From assembly GCA_937901185.1 (NCBI GenBank), contig CALCHR010000150.1, positions 1 to 19,381 on the forward strand: 19,381 nucleotides of DNA, given 5' to 3'. This DNA comes from an uncultured Bacteroidales bacterium. Its GTDB lineage: Bacteria > Bacteroidota > Bacteroidia > Bacteroidales > Bacteroidaceae. How positions within the stretch are numbered: the stretch's first letter is position 1; each line of letters begins with the position of its first letter. The notes beneath the pieces were generated by a model. That model did no database searches. It was not told the DNA's origin and worked only from the letters and a program-made list of their open reading frames with translations. The translations under genes and the position numbers were made by a program. This document shows, piece by piece, positions 1 through 6,298 of the stretch.

Positions 1-97
1 GTGCAAGTAGATTTTCCCAATTGTTCTGCAACCATTTATTGGTTCGTTTCTTTTCTACCAAAACAACTTTTAACCTATTTAAATCTTCATTTTGCAT
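1..97 (-). pseudogene. XRE-type HTH regulator, 5' end, frameshifted, cut by window edge
   Basis: From the ATG at 97 the minus strand reads MQNEDLNRLKVVLVEKKRTN then KWL. This closely resembles the first helices of small XRE/Cro-type helix-turn-helix repressors common in Bacteroidota, which continue with W-L-A-E-Q-L-G-K. Here the sequence after W22-L23 (near 26-29) lacks one base. The frame used gives Q-N-N-W-E-N, while the +1 frame gives A-E-Q-L-G-K-S-T-C, the expected HTH. Either the gene is broken or there is a sequencing error. The rest lies outside the window, so DNA-binding specificity and length cannot be judged. It follows the Mrr-like nuclease gene but has its own promoter. Seen: the sequence and shift. 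Known: the family pattern from memory. Inferred: repressor role. Confidence 0.6.
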
Positions 98-119
98 ACG
101 CTAATCTGTTTTTCTCATA

Positions 120-148
120 CAAATGTACTGCTTTTATTTTAAAAGCAA
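120..148 (-). promoter_or_regulatory. Promoter of the XRE gene (TTG -18 bp- TACATTTG)
   Basis: On the minus strand a TTG (146-148 on the plus strand as CAA) is followed by 18 bp and TACATTTG (120-127). This fits the Bacteroidota sigma-ABfr consensus of TTG at -33 and TAnnTTTG at -7. The start point would lie near 114, about 17 bases before the ATG at 97. Confidence 0.6.
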
Positions 149-240
149 TCATTGTCCTCAAGATTTTATTAAGATTCTCCATTTATTGAGTATATTTCAA
201 TCCTTGAAAGAAGTTTTTTCAGTAGTACTGCTAAAAAAGA

Positions 241-267
241 AAGCCCGATATATGATTTATCGGACTT
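241..267 (-). terminator. Terminator overlapping the stop of the Mrr-like gene
   Basis: Arms 258-267 and 241-250 form a 10-bp stem with a 7-nt loop. In minus-strand RNA the single non-Watson-Crick pair is a G-U wobble. The stem is followed by a run of T (TTCTTTTTT). The stop codon at 257-259 overlaps the hairpin, a compact gene end typical of intrinsic terminators. Confidence 0.75.
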
Positions 268-1096
268 CCTTTTTTACTATCAATTTCATCTCACCATTCA
301 ATGCATCTTTCAATATCGCTTTTACGAACTCTTGTGCATCTATGGCTATGATTTTCTTTTCATTTTTGTATTCATATTCATACTTGATTTCGTTGATTTT
401 AATTTTTCCCCATCGAGTATTCACAAATGCATCTTCGTATTTGAAAATAATATCTGAATCAGAATCTTCGGGAAGTTCCTCCTCTATTTTTTCAAGTGTA
501 GTTATTGTAGTGCCATTCGAATTAATAATATTTCTATCAATAAGTTCTAGAGGAATATGCTTTGCATTAATCCATCTAGAAGTTTGATCAATTCGCATAA
601 AATCCAGTCGTTGTTTATATTGGTGAACACTGAATTTATCAGTTTCTGCATAATTGTCATTTACAAGAAATAGACAATGTCTAGCAGAGGAATTTATATG
701 AAGTTCAACTTTCCCAATAACTGCTTCACCGGGGTTAGGACTTCTCAATTCCTTTAAATCTATTCCATAATATGAAGCATACTCTTTAGCTCCTTTTTGA
801 TACCCAACTTTAGTTACCATAATCCCTTTTACGTCAACTAAATCATATAAAGCTCCAAAGAAATCTCTTACTCGACCAATAGGTATTGCTTGATTATAGT
901 TTTTACATTCTATAGCTACTTTATGCTTGCTTCCGGCAATTTCATACTCCCAATAAACATCTATCTGATGTTCTTGTCCCGACCTACCTTTCAACTTAAC
1001 ATTATGCTGCACCTTGGTCGTTTTTAGAACATCAGCATTAACCAACTCTTGATATATCTCTTGAGTAAACTTTTCGTATTCAATATTGGGATTCAT
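257..1096 (-). CDS. Mrr-like restriction endonuclease family protein
   Basis: 279 residues. The N-terminal half carries a PD-(D/E)XK nuclease pattern of the Mrr_cat type: Q-I-D46 followed by V-A-I-E63-C-K65, then a helix (GRVRDFFGALYDL) and a strand GIMVTKVGYQKGA. The latter matches the Mrr 'vTt..fs..A' segment. Mrr-family proteins cut DNA, often modified or foreign DNA; here this is inferred from the fold only. The C-terminal ~150 residues are not recognised and could be a target-recognition or regulatory part. The start ATG at 1096 lies 43 bp after the stop of the small four-cysteine protein, so the two are probably co-transcribed. The gene is AT-rich compared with the alcohol dehydrogenase upstream, which suggests an acquired, defence-type gene. 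An alternative is a housekeeping-type nuclease of unknown role. Confidence 0.75.
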   Translation of the reverse strand: MNPNIEYEKFTQEIYQELVNADVLKTTKVQHNVKLKGRSGQEHQIDVYWEYEIAGSKHKVAIECKNYNQAIPIGRVRDFFGALYDLVDVKGIMVTKVGYQKGAKEYASYYGIDLKELRSPNPGEAVIGKVELHINSSARHCLFLVNDNYAETDKFSVHQYKQRLDFMRIDQTSRWINAKHIPLELIDRNIINSNGTTITTLEKIEEELPEDSDSDIIFKYEDAFVNTRWGKIKINEIKYEYEYKNEKKIIAIDAQEFVKAILKDALNGEMKLIVKKEVR

Positions 1097-1139
1097 ATAT
1101 GTAGGGTATTATTATTTACAATAGCTTTATGATTTTTAA

Positions 1140-1352
1140 TTATTGTATCATTGAGCGATTTCTAATTTCCAATGTAATATCCATATAGCTCCGCTTGCCT
1201 TCGATGTAGTCAGCATAGAGCATTTCTGCATCCCGACCTTTCAAGATGCGGCATTTACCACACGCCTCGCAATCGTGTAGGCATTTCCAGGCTTCTAAGA
1301 CATAGGCCTGTCTTTCTTCTTTAGTTGAGTTATCTATCTTGGGAGGTTGCAT
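1140..1352 (-). CDS. Small four-cysteine protein, function unknown
   Basis: 70 residues starting at the ATG at 1352. The centre has a cysteine cluster C24-x3-C28-x2-C31-x2-C34 with H26 between, which looks like a metal or iron-sulfur site, although the protein is too short for a ferredoxin. The rest is charged and helical, with no signal peptide and no membrane segment. The ATG has no clear Shine-Dalgarno sequence, as is normal in this phylum. It precedes the Mrr-like nuclease gene by 43 bp in the same direction and may form a two-gene unit with it. Homologues seem to be plain hypothetical proteins; I do not recognise a named family. That it is a real gene is supported by the regular cysteine spacing and intact frame. 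Confidence 0.55.
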   Translation of the reverse strand: MQPPKIDNSTKEERQAYVLEAWKCLHDCEACGKCRILKGRDAEMLYADYIEGKRSYMDITLEIRNRSMIQ

Positions 1353-1453
1353 AATGTTTTCAAATTATATTATTGCTATCCGGTAAACGTGTGTAAGGGT
1401 CTATAAACTCTGATTTTCTTGCTTTACAAGCCCCCCTTGAAAGGAAATTAACA

Positions 1454-1506
1454 GCTGTCCGGGGGAATGTTGTTTTTGAAACGCTTCATGATTTTTACCA
1501 GACAGC
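1454..1506 (-). terminator. Inverted repeat downstream of the alcohol dehydrogenase gene, weak terminator candidate
   Basis: Nine-base arms at 1498-1506 and 1454-1462 (GCUGUCUGG with CCGGACAGC in minus RNA, one U-G wobble) enclose a 35-nt spacer, a few bases after the stop codon at 1514. The T content after the stem is modest, so it may be an attenuated terminator or an mRNA 3' stabilising hairpin rather than an intrinsic terminator. Confidence 0.35.
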
Positions 1507-1513
1507 AATAAAA

Positions 1514-2545
1514 TTATATGATAGCCACCTTAATCACCCCGTCCAATTTATTCTCGAAGAGGCGATAGGCCTCCTCCAACTCACTCAACGGAAAACGATG
1601 CGTGATGAGAGGTGTGGTGTCAATCCTACCCTCTTCTATCAAGCGAAGAATTTCCTCGCCATCACATCCATCCACGCCACCCGTCTTGAAGGTCAAGTTC
1701 TTGCCATACATATCGGGCAAAGGAAGAATCTGTGGTTGATTATAAAGGGCCACCACCGTGACGATAGCATTCGGTCGGGCACACTCCCACGCGAGGCGGA
1801 AAGTGTCATTGGCACCGGCCACTTCAAGCACTCGATCTGCTCCACCGTGGTCGCTATGCTTCAAGACAAAATCTTTACAATCCTCGGGCGTGGTGAGCAG
1901 CACATCGAGGTAATGCGCTTGCACGAAGCGGCGACGTTCTTTGGATTTCTCACAAACAATGATACGTTCGGGTGTGTGAAGCATCACGCAAAGCAGCGTA
2001 CAAATGCCTGTAGGTCCCGCACCTATAATCAGTACGGTATCGTCTTCAGTAATCTCAGAGATACGAGCAGCCCAGAAACCGGTGGCCAACACATCGCCTA
2101 CCAGCAAAGCTTGTTCATCACGCATACCATCGGGAATGCGGTTTAATCCTTGACGAGCATGGGGTACACGCACATATTCTGTCTGTCCACCATCAATGCG
2201 GCATCCCAATGCCCAACCGCCATTCGGATCGGTACAATTGTTTACATAGCCATTCTTGCAGAAATAGCACTCACCGCAGAAGGTCTCTACGTTGACGGTC
2301 ACTCTATCTCCTGGCTTTACATGGGTGACCTCGGCTCCCACCTCTTCCACCACACCCACCATTTCGTGCCCCACGGTAATGCCCGGCACCGCACGAGGCA
2401 CACTCCCGTGCTTGATATGCAAATCACTGGTGCAAATGCTGCTCATCGTGACACGAACAATGGCATCGGTGGGTTCAATGAGGGCAGGCTTCGGTTTCTC
2501 CACCCAAGCAAACGTTCCTTTTTCGATGTATGTGTAGGCTAACAT
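1514..2545 (-). CDS. Zinc-dependent alcohol dehydrogenase (MDR superfamily)
   Basis: 343 residues, the usual length for medium-chain dehydrogenases. Catalytic zinc ligands are C38 (SSICTSDLH) and H60-E61 (TVGHE). The structural zinc site has C90, C93, C96 and C104 in the standard C-x2-C-x2-C-x7-C spacing. The NAD(P)-binding Rossmann loop is GAGPTG at 175-180. These show an NAD(P)-dependent alcohol or polyol oxidoreductase acting in the cytoplasm. The exact substrate (secondary alcohol, butanediol, sugar alcohol) cannot be read from the sequence. Base composition is clearly more GC-rich than the genes on both sides, so it looks like host backbone between two AT-rich accessory stretches. It is probably transcribed alone: the upstream neighbour ends at 2673 with a hairpin between. 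Confidence 0.9.
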   Translation of the reverse strand: MLAYTYIEKGTFAWVEKPKPALIEPTDAIVRVTMSSICTSDLHIKHGSVPRAVPGITVGHEMVGVVEEVGAEVTHVKPGDRVTVNVETFCGECYFCKNGYVNNCTDPNGGWALGCRIDGGQTEYVRVPHARQGLNRIPDGMRDEQALLVGDVLATGFWAARISEITEDDTVLIIGAGPTGICTLLCVMLHTPERIIVCEKSKERRRFVQAHYLDVLLTTPEDCKDFVLKHSDHGGADRVLEVAGANDTFRLAWECARPNAIVTVVALYNQPQILPLPDMYGKNLTFKTGGVDGCDGEEILRLIEEGRIDTTPLITHRFPLSELEEAYRLFENKLDGVIKVAII

Positions 2546-2627
2546 AAGGTCTATGTTCTATATAACATTATTCAATCAATCTAATGATGAAATAAATTCA
2601 TAATTTATGGAAAATCTTTGGTAATAG

Positions 2628-2665
2628 TTGTTGTACAACAAAACCCGATAAACAAGTTTGTTGTA
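2628..2665. promoter_or_regulatory. Palindrome and nested inverted repeat between two minus-strand genes
   Basis: 2628-2641 is a perfect 14-bp palindrome, TTGTTGTACAACAA. Its right half also pairs with 2657-2665: TACAACAAA at 2634-2642 against TTTGTTGTA is 9 perfect bp with a 14-nt loop. The element lies 8 bp after the stop of the PD-(D/E)XK-like gene and about 85 bp before the alcohol dehydrogenase start. It could be a terminator for the former, an operator for the latter, or both. Confidence 0.45.
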
Positions 2666-2672
2666 AATTACA

Positions 2673-3221
2673 TCAATCAAGCAGATCTGTTATCTTATAC
2701 CAATTATCCTTAGATGATTGACACAATGTACTTTTATATTCTGGATGTTGTTTCTTGGCATTTTGTTTTGATGCTTTTGATGGTTCCCCTTTCAACCAAT
2801 CCACTTCAATTCCTACAATTGGTTTATTTTTCAGTTCACGGCTCCATTCTTTTACGTACCATTTGTTACTAGAAGAAATCAGTTCAATAACTTCTTCTCT
2901 TGTTAGGATATAGAACTCCACATTCGACATTTTATCATCGGGCATATAAACAAACACCCAAGGACCAATAACAGAAGTTTCCAAATTAGGAATCGCGCCA
3001 TCTAATTCAGAAATAAATCCTGTCAATATATTATGGGTTGTTCCTGTTTTTACTTGAATCATCACACTTTTGCCATTATTGGCATTCATACAGATTAAAT
3101 CTGCATTTTTGTAATTACGATAGACTGTATTGATATTGATTACATCCCACCCCATATTAATTAATGCCATAGAGACAAGTGTTTCTCCAATTTCGCCTTT
3201 CTGCTTATTAGTAATTTCCAT
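2673..3221 (-). CDS. PD-(D/E)XK-like nuclease-fold protein, function unknown
   Basis: The start is chosen at 3221 rather than 3260. AAAGGAGA lies 4-5 bases before the ATG at 3221, while an upstream in-frame ATG at 3260 overlaps the preceding gene. That gives 182 residues and a 25-bp gap. The N-terminus holds the core of the PD-(D/E)XK fold: G9-E-x-G-E13 in a first helix, A40-D41-L at the metal-binding strand, then V-M-I-Q56-V-K58 as the (D/E)-x-K strand, with Q in place of the acid. Such Q-x-K variants occur in Holliday-junction-resolvase-like and DUF4365-like proteins. The C-terminal part (WYVKEW, ending in K-I-T-D-L-L-D) is not recognised. It forms a unit with the macro-like gene upstream. 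Composition is AT-rich, as in mobile or phage-derived DNA. A nuclease role is inferred, not shown. Confidence 0.6.
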   Translation of the reverse strand: MEITNKQKGEIGETLVSMALINMGWDVININTVYRNYKNADLICMNANNGKSVMIQVKTGTTHNILTGFISELDGAIPNLETSVIGPWVFVYMPDDKMSNVEFYILTREEVIELISSSNKWYVKEWSRELKNKPIVGIEVDWLKGEPSKASKQNAKKQHPEYKSTLCQSSKDNWYKITDLLD

Positions 3222-3246
3222 ATTTTCTCCTTTTATGTTATCTATA

Positions 3247-4503
3247 TTATCTCCAGTCATATTCTACTCCCAAAATCTCTAGTCCTTGATATTTCCAAAG
3301 TTCTTGTTCATAATTAGGTGTAAATTTTGACATCAACACTTTCTGCTGTCGGTCTTCCTCTGTATCTCTCCATCCATTAAAGTGCATAGTACGCTGATTG
3401 ACTCCAATAAAATCTCCTGGGTTCAGCAGATAAAACACTGTACCTACTCGGGTCATTTTATACTGTTGGCGATTACAATCAGCTAAACTCCAACTATGAT
3501 TATCTAATATGAAACAATAAGAGCCAAGACCATCTTCAGAACTCAATGCTCCAACTGCCAGAAACTCTGACCTTTGTTGGGATTTTTCAACTTGTATTAC
3601 ATCCCCTGTATAGATACTTTCTCCATTGCTATCTTTGAATTCTGTTTGCACACCAGCAAAAATAACTCTACGAGCATAACCTCGTCCCTCACATTCATCG
3701 TTAAATACTGCTTCTACAACATCTTGATTATGATAATCTAAATATTTATCGTCTTGCTCCCATACATAAAAGTCATCCCCAAAGAAAAAGAAGTCACCAA
3801 AACAAGCATAAGCAAACTTTTTGTGTTCTGCAACATATCTTACTTTGATACTCGGCAAAAATTTATTTATTCCAGATCCAATCTCGTATAGATATTGTTC
3901 ACAAAGACGTTTTAAGACTGTATCACTGACAACAAGCGGCGCAGCCTCTTTCCCTCTCGGTGTCTTCAAACCAAGTGTGTAATCAATAGCCATGTACGGC
4001 AACCACTGACGAGGATACGCAATATTAGGTATCTCCAGTGCATCTTCAAATAATTGAGCCATATCAGAATCTTTGAATCCAGCAATACCACATCCTACAC
4101 GTGTAAGCAAAAAACGTTTCATTGGATGTGCTTTTGCATAGGCAATGAGTTTCTTTGCGTATGGGCGAATGTCTTCAAGTCCACCATGCATTGTCGGAAT
4201 AGCATAGCACCTTCCTGTCGGACCATCACCTACCCCCCATTCTGCACCAAACTTTTCATATGCAACTCTTGCAGCACCTCCCATGTGAAATCCTTCTATA
4301 TTGCTACCGAAAACAAATATCTCGCAATTAGATAGTTGCTCAACTTTTTCTGGGCAAAATCCTTTACGACTTATTTTCTTACTATTTGCATTTATAATTC
4401 GTTTATAACCTGTTGGAGTTGCGCTAAAAAGCTGGCTGCGTGACCGCCATCCATCTGCACGTGGTGAAACTGAAAGGATATGGGCAATGTGGTACGGAAC
4501 CAT
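3247..4503 (-). CDS. Macro-domain-like + YopX-like two-part protein, start codon unclear
   Basis: The frame is open from the ATG at 4503, but the first ~37 codons lie inside the acetyltransferase gene in another frame and are unlikely to be used. Recognisable sequence starts near residue 43 (ISRKGFCPEKVEQL). Then come EIFVFGSN (61-68), GAARVAYEKFGA (77-88), G-R-C-Y-A-I-P-T (97-104) and TRVGCGIAGF (134-143). This pattern belongs to a phage/plasmid-associated family that looks macro-domain-like to me (inference). The C-terminal part contains F-K-D-S-N-G-E-S-I-Y-T-G-D-V-I, the signature of YopX-type phage domains. No in-frame ATG, GTG or TTG occurs between the acetyltransferase stop (4392) and M74. 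An ATG at 4391 is one frame off. The start was therefore probably lost by a small indel, or a non-standard codon is used. It is followed 25 bp later by the PD-(D/E)XK-like gene. ADP-ribose-related function would be speculation. Confidence 0.6.
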   Translation of the reverse strand: MVPYHIAHILSVSPRADGWRSRSQLFSATPTGYKRIINANSKKISRKGFCPEKVEQLSNCEIFVFGSNIEGFHMGGAARVAYEKFGAEWGVGDGPTGRCYAIPTMHGGLEDIRPYAKKLIAYAKAHPMKRFLLTRVGCGIAGFKDSDMAQLFEDALEIPNIAYPRQWLPYMAIDYTLGLKTPRGKEAAPLVVSDTVLKRLCEQYLYEIGSGINKFLPSIKVRYVAEHKKFAYACFGDFFFFGDDFYVWEQDDKYLDYHNQDVVEAVFNDECEGRGYARRVIFAGVQTEFKDSNGESIYTGDVIQVEKSQQRSEFLAVGALSSEDGLGSYCFILDNHSWSLADCNRQQYKMTRVGTVFYLLNPGDFIGVNQRTMHFNGWRDTEEDRQQKVLMSKFTPNYEQELWKYQGLEILGVEYDWR

Positions 4504-5009
4504 TTACGGCGGTATCTACCCCACATGACCATGGGATTACAGAACTTATCGGTGTATTGGTTGACGATGCAGTCAAGTTCCGTTCCTATCATTGCCGAGG
4601 TGCCCACAATCATGCGATCTTCAAGAAATGAACTCTCGCACTGCGTGGCTACCTGCGCTGTCTGTCGATTGTATTCCTTAGCAAATTGTTCGACATCATC
4701 AGTGTAGGCAATGTCGCAAGAGTTGATTCCTCCTTTGCAGTTGTTGACAATCACGTTGATGCCCATGCTGTCATATTTGAAAAGTTTATCTTTATCGGGA
4801 AGAATATAGAACTCTGGAATGCAGCTGGCAGCCTTTCCTATACACCAACATAGCAGGGCATTAAATTTGACGCCACGCCTCTTGCTTGCCTTGAGCAACT
4901 TGGTCACATTGAAGGTTTTGGTCAACGTAACCATGGGCATTGGAGACGTCATCCAAAGCGAAAAGGCTTCGGCGCGTGAGGTTTCTTGTGGAGCTACTTC
5001 AGTTTTCAT
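4392..5009 (-). CDS. Chloramphenicol acetyltransferase-like O-acyltransferase
   Basis: 205 residues, close to the 210-220 of type A chloramphenicol acetyltransferases. The active-site signature HHxxxDG is present as H182-H183-V-Q-M-D187-G188; the second histidine is the general base in this family. The fold acts as a trimer and moves an acetyl group from acetyl-CoA to a hydroxyl. Whether chloramphenicol is the substrate is not certain, because chromosomal Bacteroidota homologues often have no known resistance role. The start ATG at 5009 lies 18 bp after the end of a short-chain-dehydrogenase remnant. The gene was therefore probably the last member of a symporter-dehydrogenase-acetyltransferase operon that has been shortened by deletion. 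Its last 112 bp overlap the next open frame, which is the suspicious one. Confidence 0.8.
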   Translation of the reverse strand: MKTEVAPQETSRAEAFSLWMTSPMPMVTLTKTFNVTKLLKASKRRGVKFNALLCWCIGKAASCIPEFYILPDKDKLFKYDSMGINVIVNNCKGGINSCDIAYTDDVEQFAKEYNRQTAQVATQCESSFLEDRMIVGTSAMIGTELDCIVNQYTDKFCNPMVMWGRYRRKWFRTTLPISFQFHHVQMDGGHAASFLAQLQQVINEL

Positions 5010-5027
5010 TTTATCGTTTAGCTGTTA

Positions 5028-5248
5028 TTATTTTTCCAACTTCCAACCATGGTCGCCGTGATAAATCATCGACGGGTCATACCGCCATCGATGCAGGTAT
5101 TCTCGCCCATGATAAAACCAGCCTTGTCGCTACAGAGGAACAGCGCCACGCCAAACATCACGAGCGCTAGGATGATATTGACTATCATCACTCCCTCTGC
5201 TCCAAAGTTTATCGCTACAGAATTAAGAGATTCCAATTGTTCTTTCAT
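5028..5248 (-). pseudogene. Chimeric remnant: BASS-family symporter N-terminus joined to SDR C-terminus
   Basis: The frame opens at the ATG at 5248. Residues 1 to about 37 (LNSVAINF, then IVNIILALVMFGVAL) match the N-terminus of bile acid:sodium symporter (BASS) family proteins, including the first membrane helix. From about residue 38 (FLCSDKAGFIMGENTCIDGG) it becomes the conserved C-terminal loop of a short-chain dehydrogenase/reductase. The frame stops at 5066-5068 (M-T-R-R-stop). The usual SDR tail M-I-Y-H-G-D-H-G-W-K-L-E-K continues in the next frame from 5069 to the TAA at 5028-5030, so one base has also been lost after the join. Neither ancestral function can remain: the transporter keeps one helix and the dehydrogenase has lost its Rossmann fold and Tyr-Lys pair. 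The junction lies near 5135-5150, around GTGGCGCTGTTCCTC. Confidence 0.7.
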
Positions 5249-5364
5249 CGTACCGAAAAAGTGCTCCGCCTACCCTACTCTTGCTTTTTATTCTCCCCTC
5301 ATGAAGCTGTCATTCCCCGGTAGGATTGCTCGGATTTATTGTCCTTTTTTCTTATAAACGAGTA

Positions 5365-5372
5365 CAAATATA
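5365..5372 (-). promoter_or_regulatory. -7 element (TATATTTG) of the symporter/SDR remnant operon
   Basis: Minus-strand TATATTTG fits TAnnTTTG. It lies about 117 bp before the ATG at 5248. No clear TTG is found at the -33 position, so the element is weaker. It would still drive the chimera and the acetyltransferase gene behind it. Confidence 0.45.
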
Positions 5373-5460
5373 CAACATCAGGGCTAAAATACTTCATTCT
5401 TCCCACAGAAATATCCCTTTCGCCGCGCCACCGACGTTTCTTTTTTCCAAAAACTAATAC

Positions 5461-5468
5461 TAACTTTG
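5461..5468 (+). promoter_or_regulatory. -7 element (TAACTTTG) of the plus-strand chimera
   Basis: TAACTTTG is a perfect TAnnTTTG element, the same octamer as in front of the large secreted protein and guaA. It lies 48 bp before the ATG at 5517. A T-rich block at about -20 replaces a clear TTG. It points away from the minus-strand element at 5365-5372, so this 100-bp stretch is a divergent promoter region. Confidence 0.5.
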
Positions 5469-5516
5469 TGGTCATAACAAAATCTTTTATCAGCATTTCA
5501 TCATCCCGCCACCACT

Positions 5517-5830
5517 ATGTTCAACCTCACACTGATTGCTGCCGCAGCGCCCGAAAACAACAAGACCTGGTAAAGCAACTTCAATACGAGCTGGCCGGCG
5601 AAATGCTCGACCGCGTGGGCCGCTTCCTAAAACACTACGGCGAGGTGGGCAGGGCGCTCTCTAAAGCCCAACATGCCTATGAGGAAGGAGAGAAAAAACT
5701 CACCCTCGGCTCGCAGAGCATTGTCCGCACATGCGGCAAGCTGGAGCGCCTGGGCGCCAAGCAAAGCAACAAAAACCCCATTCCGCAACTGGAAGACGAC
5801 TACGAAAGCTACGATGGGCAGGAGGCCTGA
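5517..5830 (+). pseudogene. Chimeric remnant: probable DHFR start joined to the C-terminus of RmuC
   Basis: From the ATG at 5517 the sequence reads MFNLTLIAAAAPENN and then stops at 5571 after K-T-W. I-A-A-x-A-x-x-N-N is how dihydrofolate reductases start, so this is probably the first 15 codons of folA (moderate confidence). In another frame, from about 5555 (K-Q-Q-D-L-V-K-Q-L) to the TGA at 5828, about 91 codons match the RmuC C-terminus: the helical segment L-D-R-V-G-R-F, then K-A-Q-H-A-Y and K-K-L-T-L-G-S then L-E-R-L-G-A-K. The nuclease-fold centre of RmuC is absent. The overlap AAACAAC around 5556-5561 could belong to either parent, which suits a microhomology deletion. No functional product is expected. 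Confidence 0.65.
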
Positions 5831-6010
5831 GCCGAACACTTTCTCGGCCTCCAGGGGGCCGCAAGGACACAGCCCGCAAAACGCGCTCATAGCTATCTGG
5901 AAATCAATATCCATTTTAAGCAATCCACAAGCCGATGGACTTTTTAGGTCTGTCGGTCGTTTGTTTTTAAAAGGCAACAAGGGGCTGCCGCTTTGTATTT
6001 GCAGATAACA

Positions 6011-6041
6011 AAAAACTCCCGGCTGTTGGCCGAGAGTTTTT
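6011..6041 (-). terminator. Terminator of the large secreted-protein operon
   Basis: The hairpin AAAAACTC-c-CGGC / GCCG-a-GAGTTTTT, loop TGTTG, is about 12 bp with one internal mismatch. In the minus direction it ends in a run of T, 25 bp after the stop of the 69-residue protein. It is symmetric enough to work both ways and could also stop plus-strand reading from the RmuC remnant. Confidence 0.8.
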
Positions 6042-6065
6042 GCCTCGAGGGAACGAGGTGTGTGT

Positions 6066-6275
6066 TTATTTTTCAGTGCCCCAGGCGGGAGTGTCCCAGG
6101 AGGAACTCCACGGGCTGCCTTGGCGGCGCTTGTTGCTCATGGCGTCTACATAGCCGTCGTCGTCGCCGTCGCCCACTTCGCCGTCTCCGGTCTCTACTTT
6201 TGAGAGGGCCACTACTTTCTCTGTCTCCATTTCGAAGATTTCGATCGAAGGATGGATATATTTCTTTTTCATCAT
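6066..6275 (-). CDS. Small acidic 'MKKKYI.P..E' protein, function unknown
   Basis: 69 residues; two adjacent ATGs (6275 and 6272) can start it, the second giving the usual MKKKYI beginning. The pattern M-K-K-K-Y-I-x-P-x-I-E-x-x-E-x-E is shared by many short Bacteroidales proteins of unknown role. The middle is very acidic and glycine-rich (G-D-G-E-V-G-D-G-D-D-D-G), and the end is rich in Trp and Ser (SPWSSSWDTPAWG). No signal peptide or membrane helix is seen. It begins 23 bp after the stop of the 1,791-residue secreted protein and shares its terminator, so the two are one operon. It could be a small intracellular partner, a peptide precursor or an anchor factor; nothing in the sequence decides this. 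Confidence 0.6.
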   Translation of the reverse strand: MMKKKYIHPSIEIFEMETEKVVALSKVETGDGEVGDGDDDGYVDAMSNKRRQGSPWSSSWDTPAWGTEK

Positions 6276-6298
6276 AGTCTCTTGTTAAAAAAACGGGG

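Noticed and set aside
1..189. Plus-strand open frame at the left edge
   Set aside because: It lies opposite the XRE gene and its promoter; the protein is low-complexity and hydrophobic by chance.
4392..5009. Proven chloramphenicol resistance gene
   Set aside because: The acetyltransferase signature is clear, but many chromosomal relatives do not use chloramphenicol; the old operon context points to metabolism rather than a resistance cassette.
5299..5496. Minus-strand open frame of 65 codons upstream of the symporter remnant
   Set aside because: It spans the divergent promoter region, is very basic and low in complexity, and matches nothing I know.
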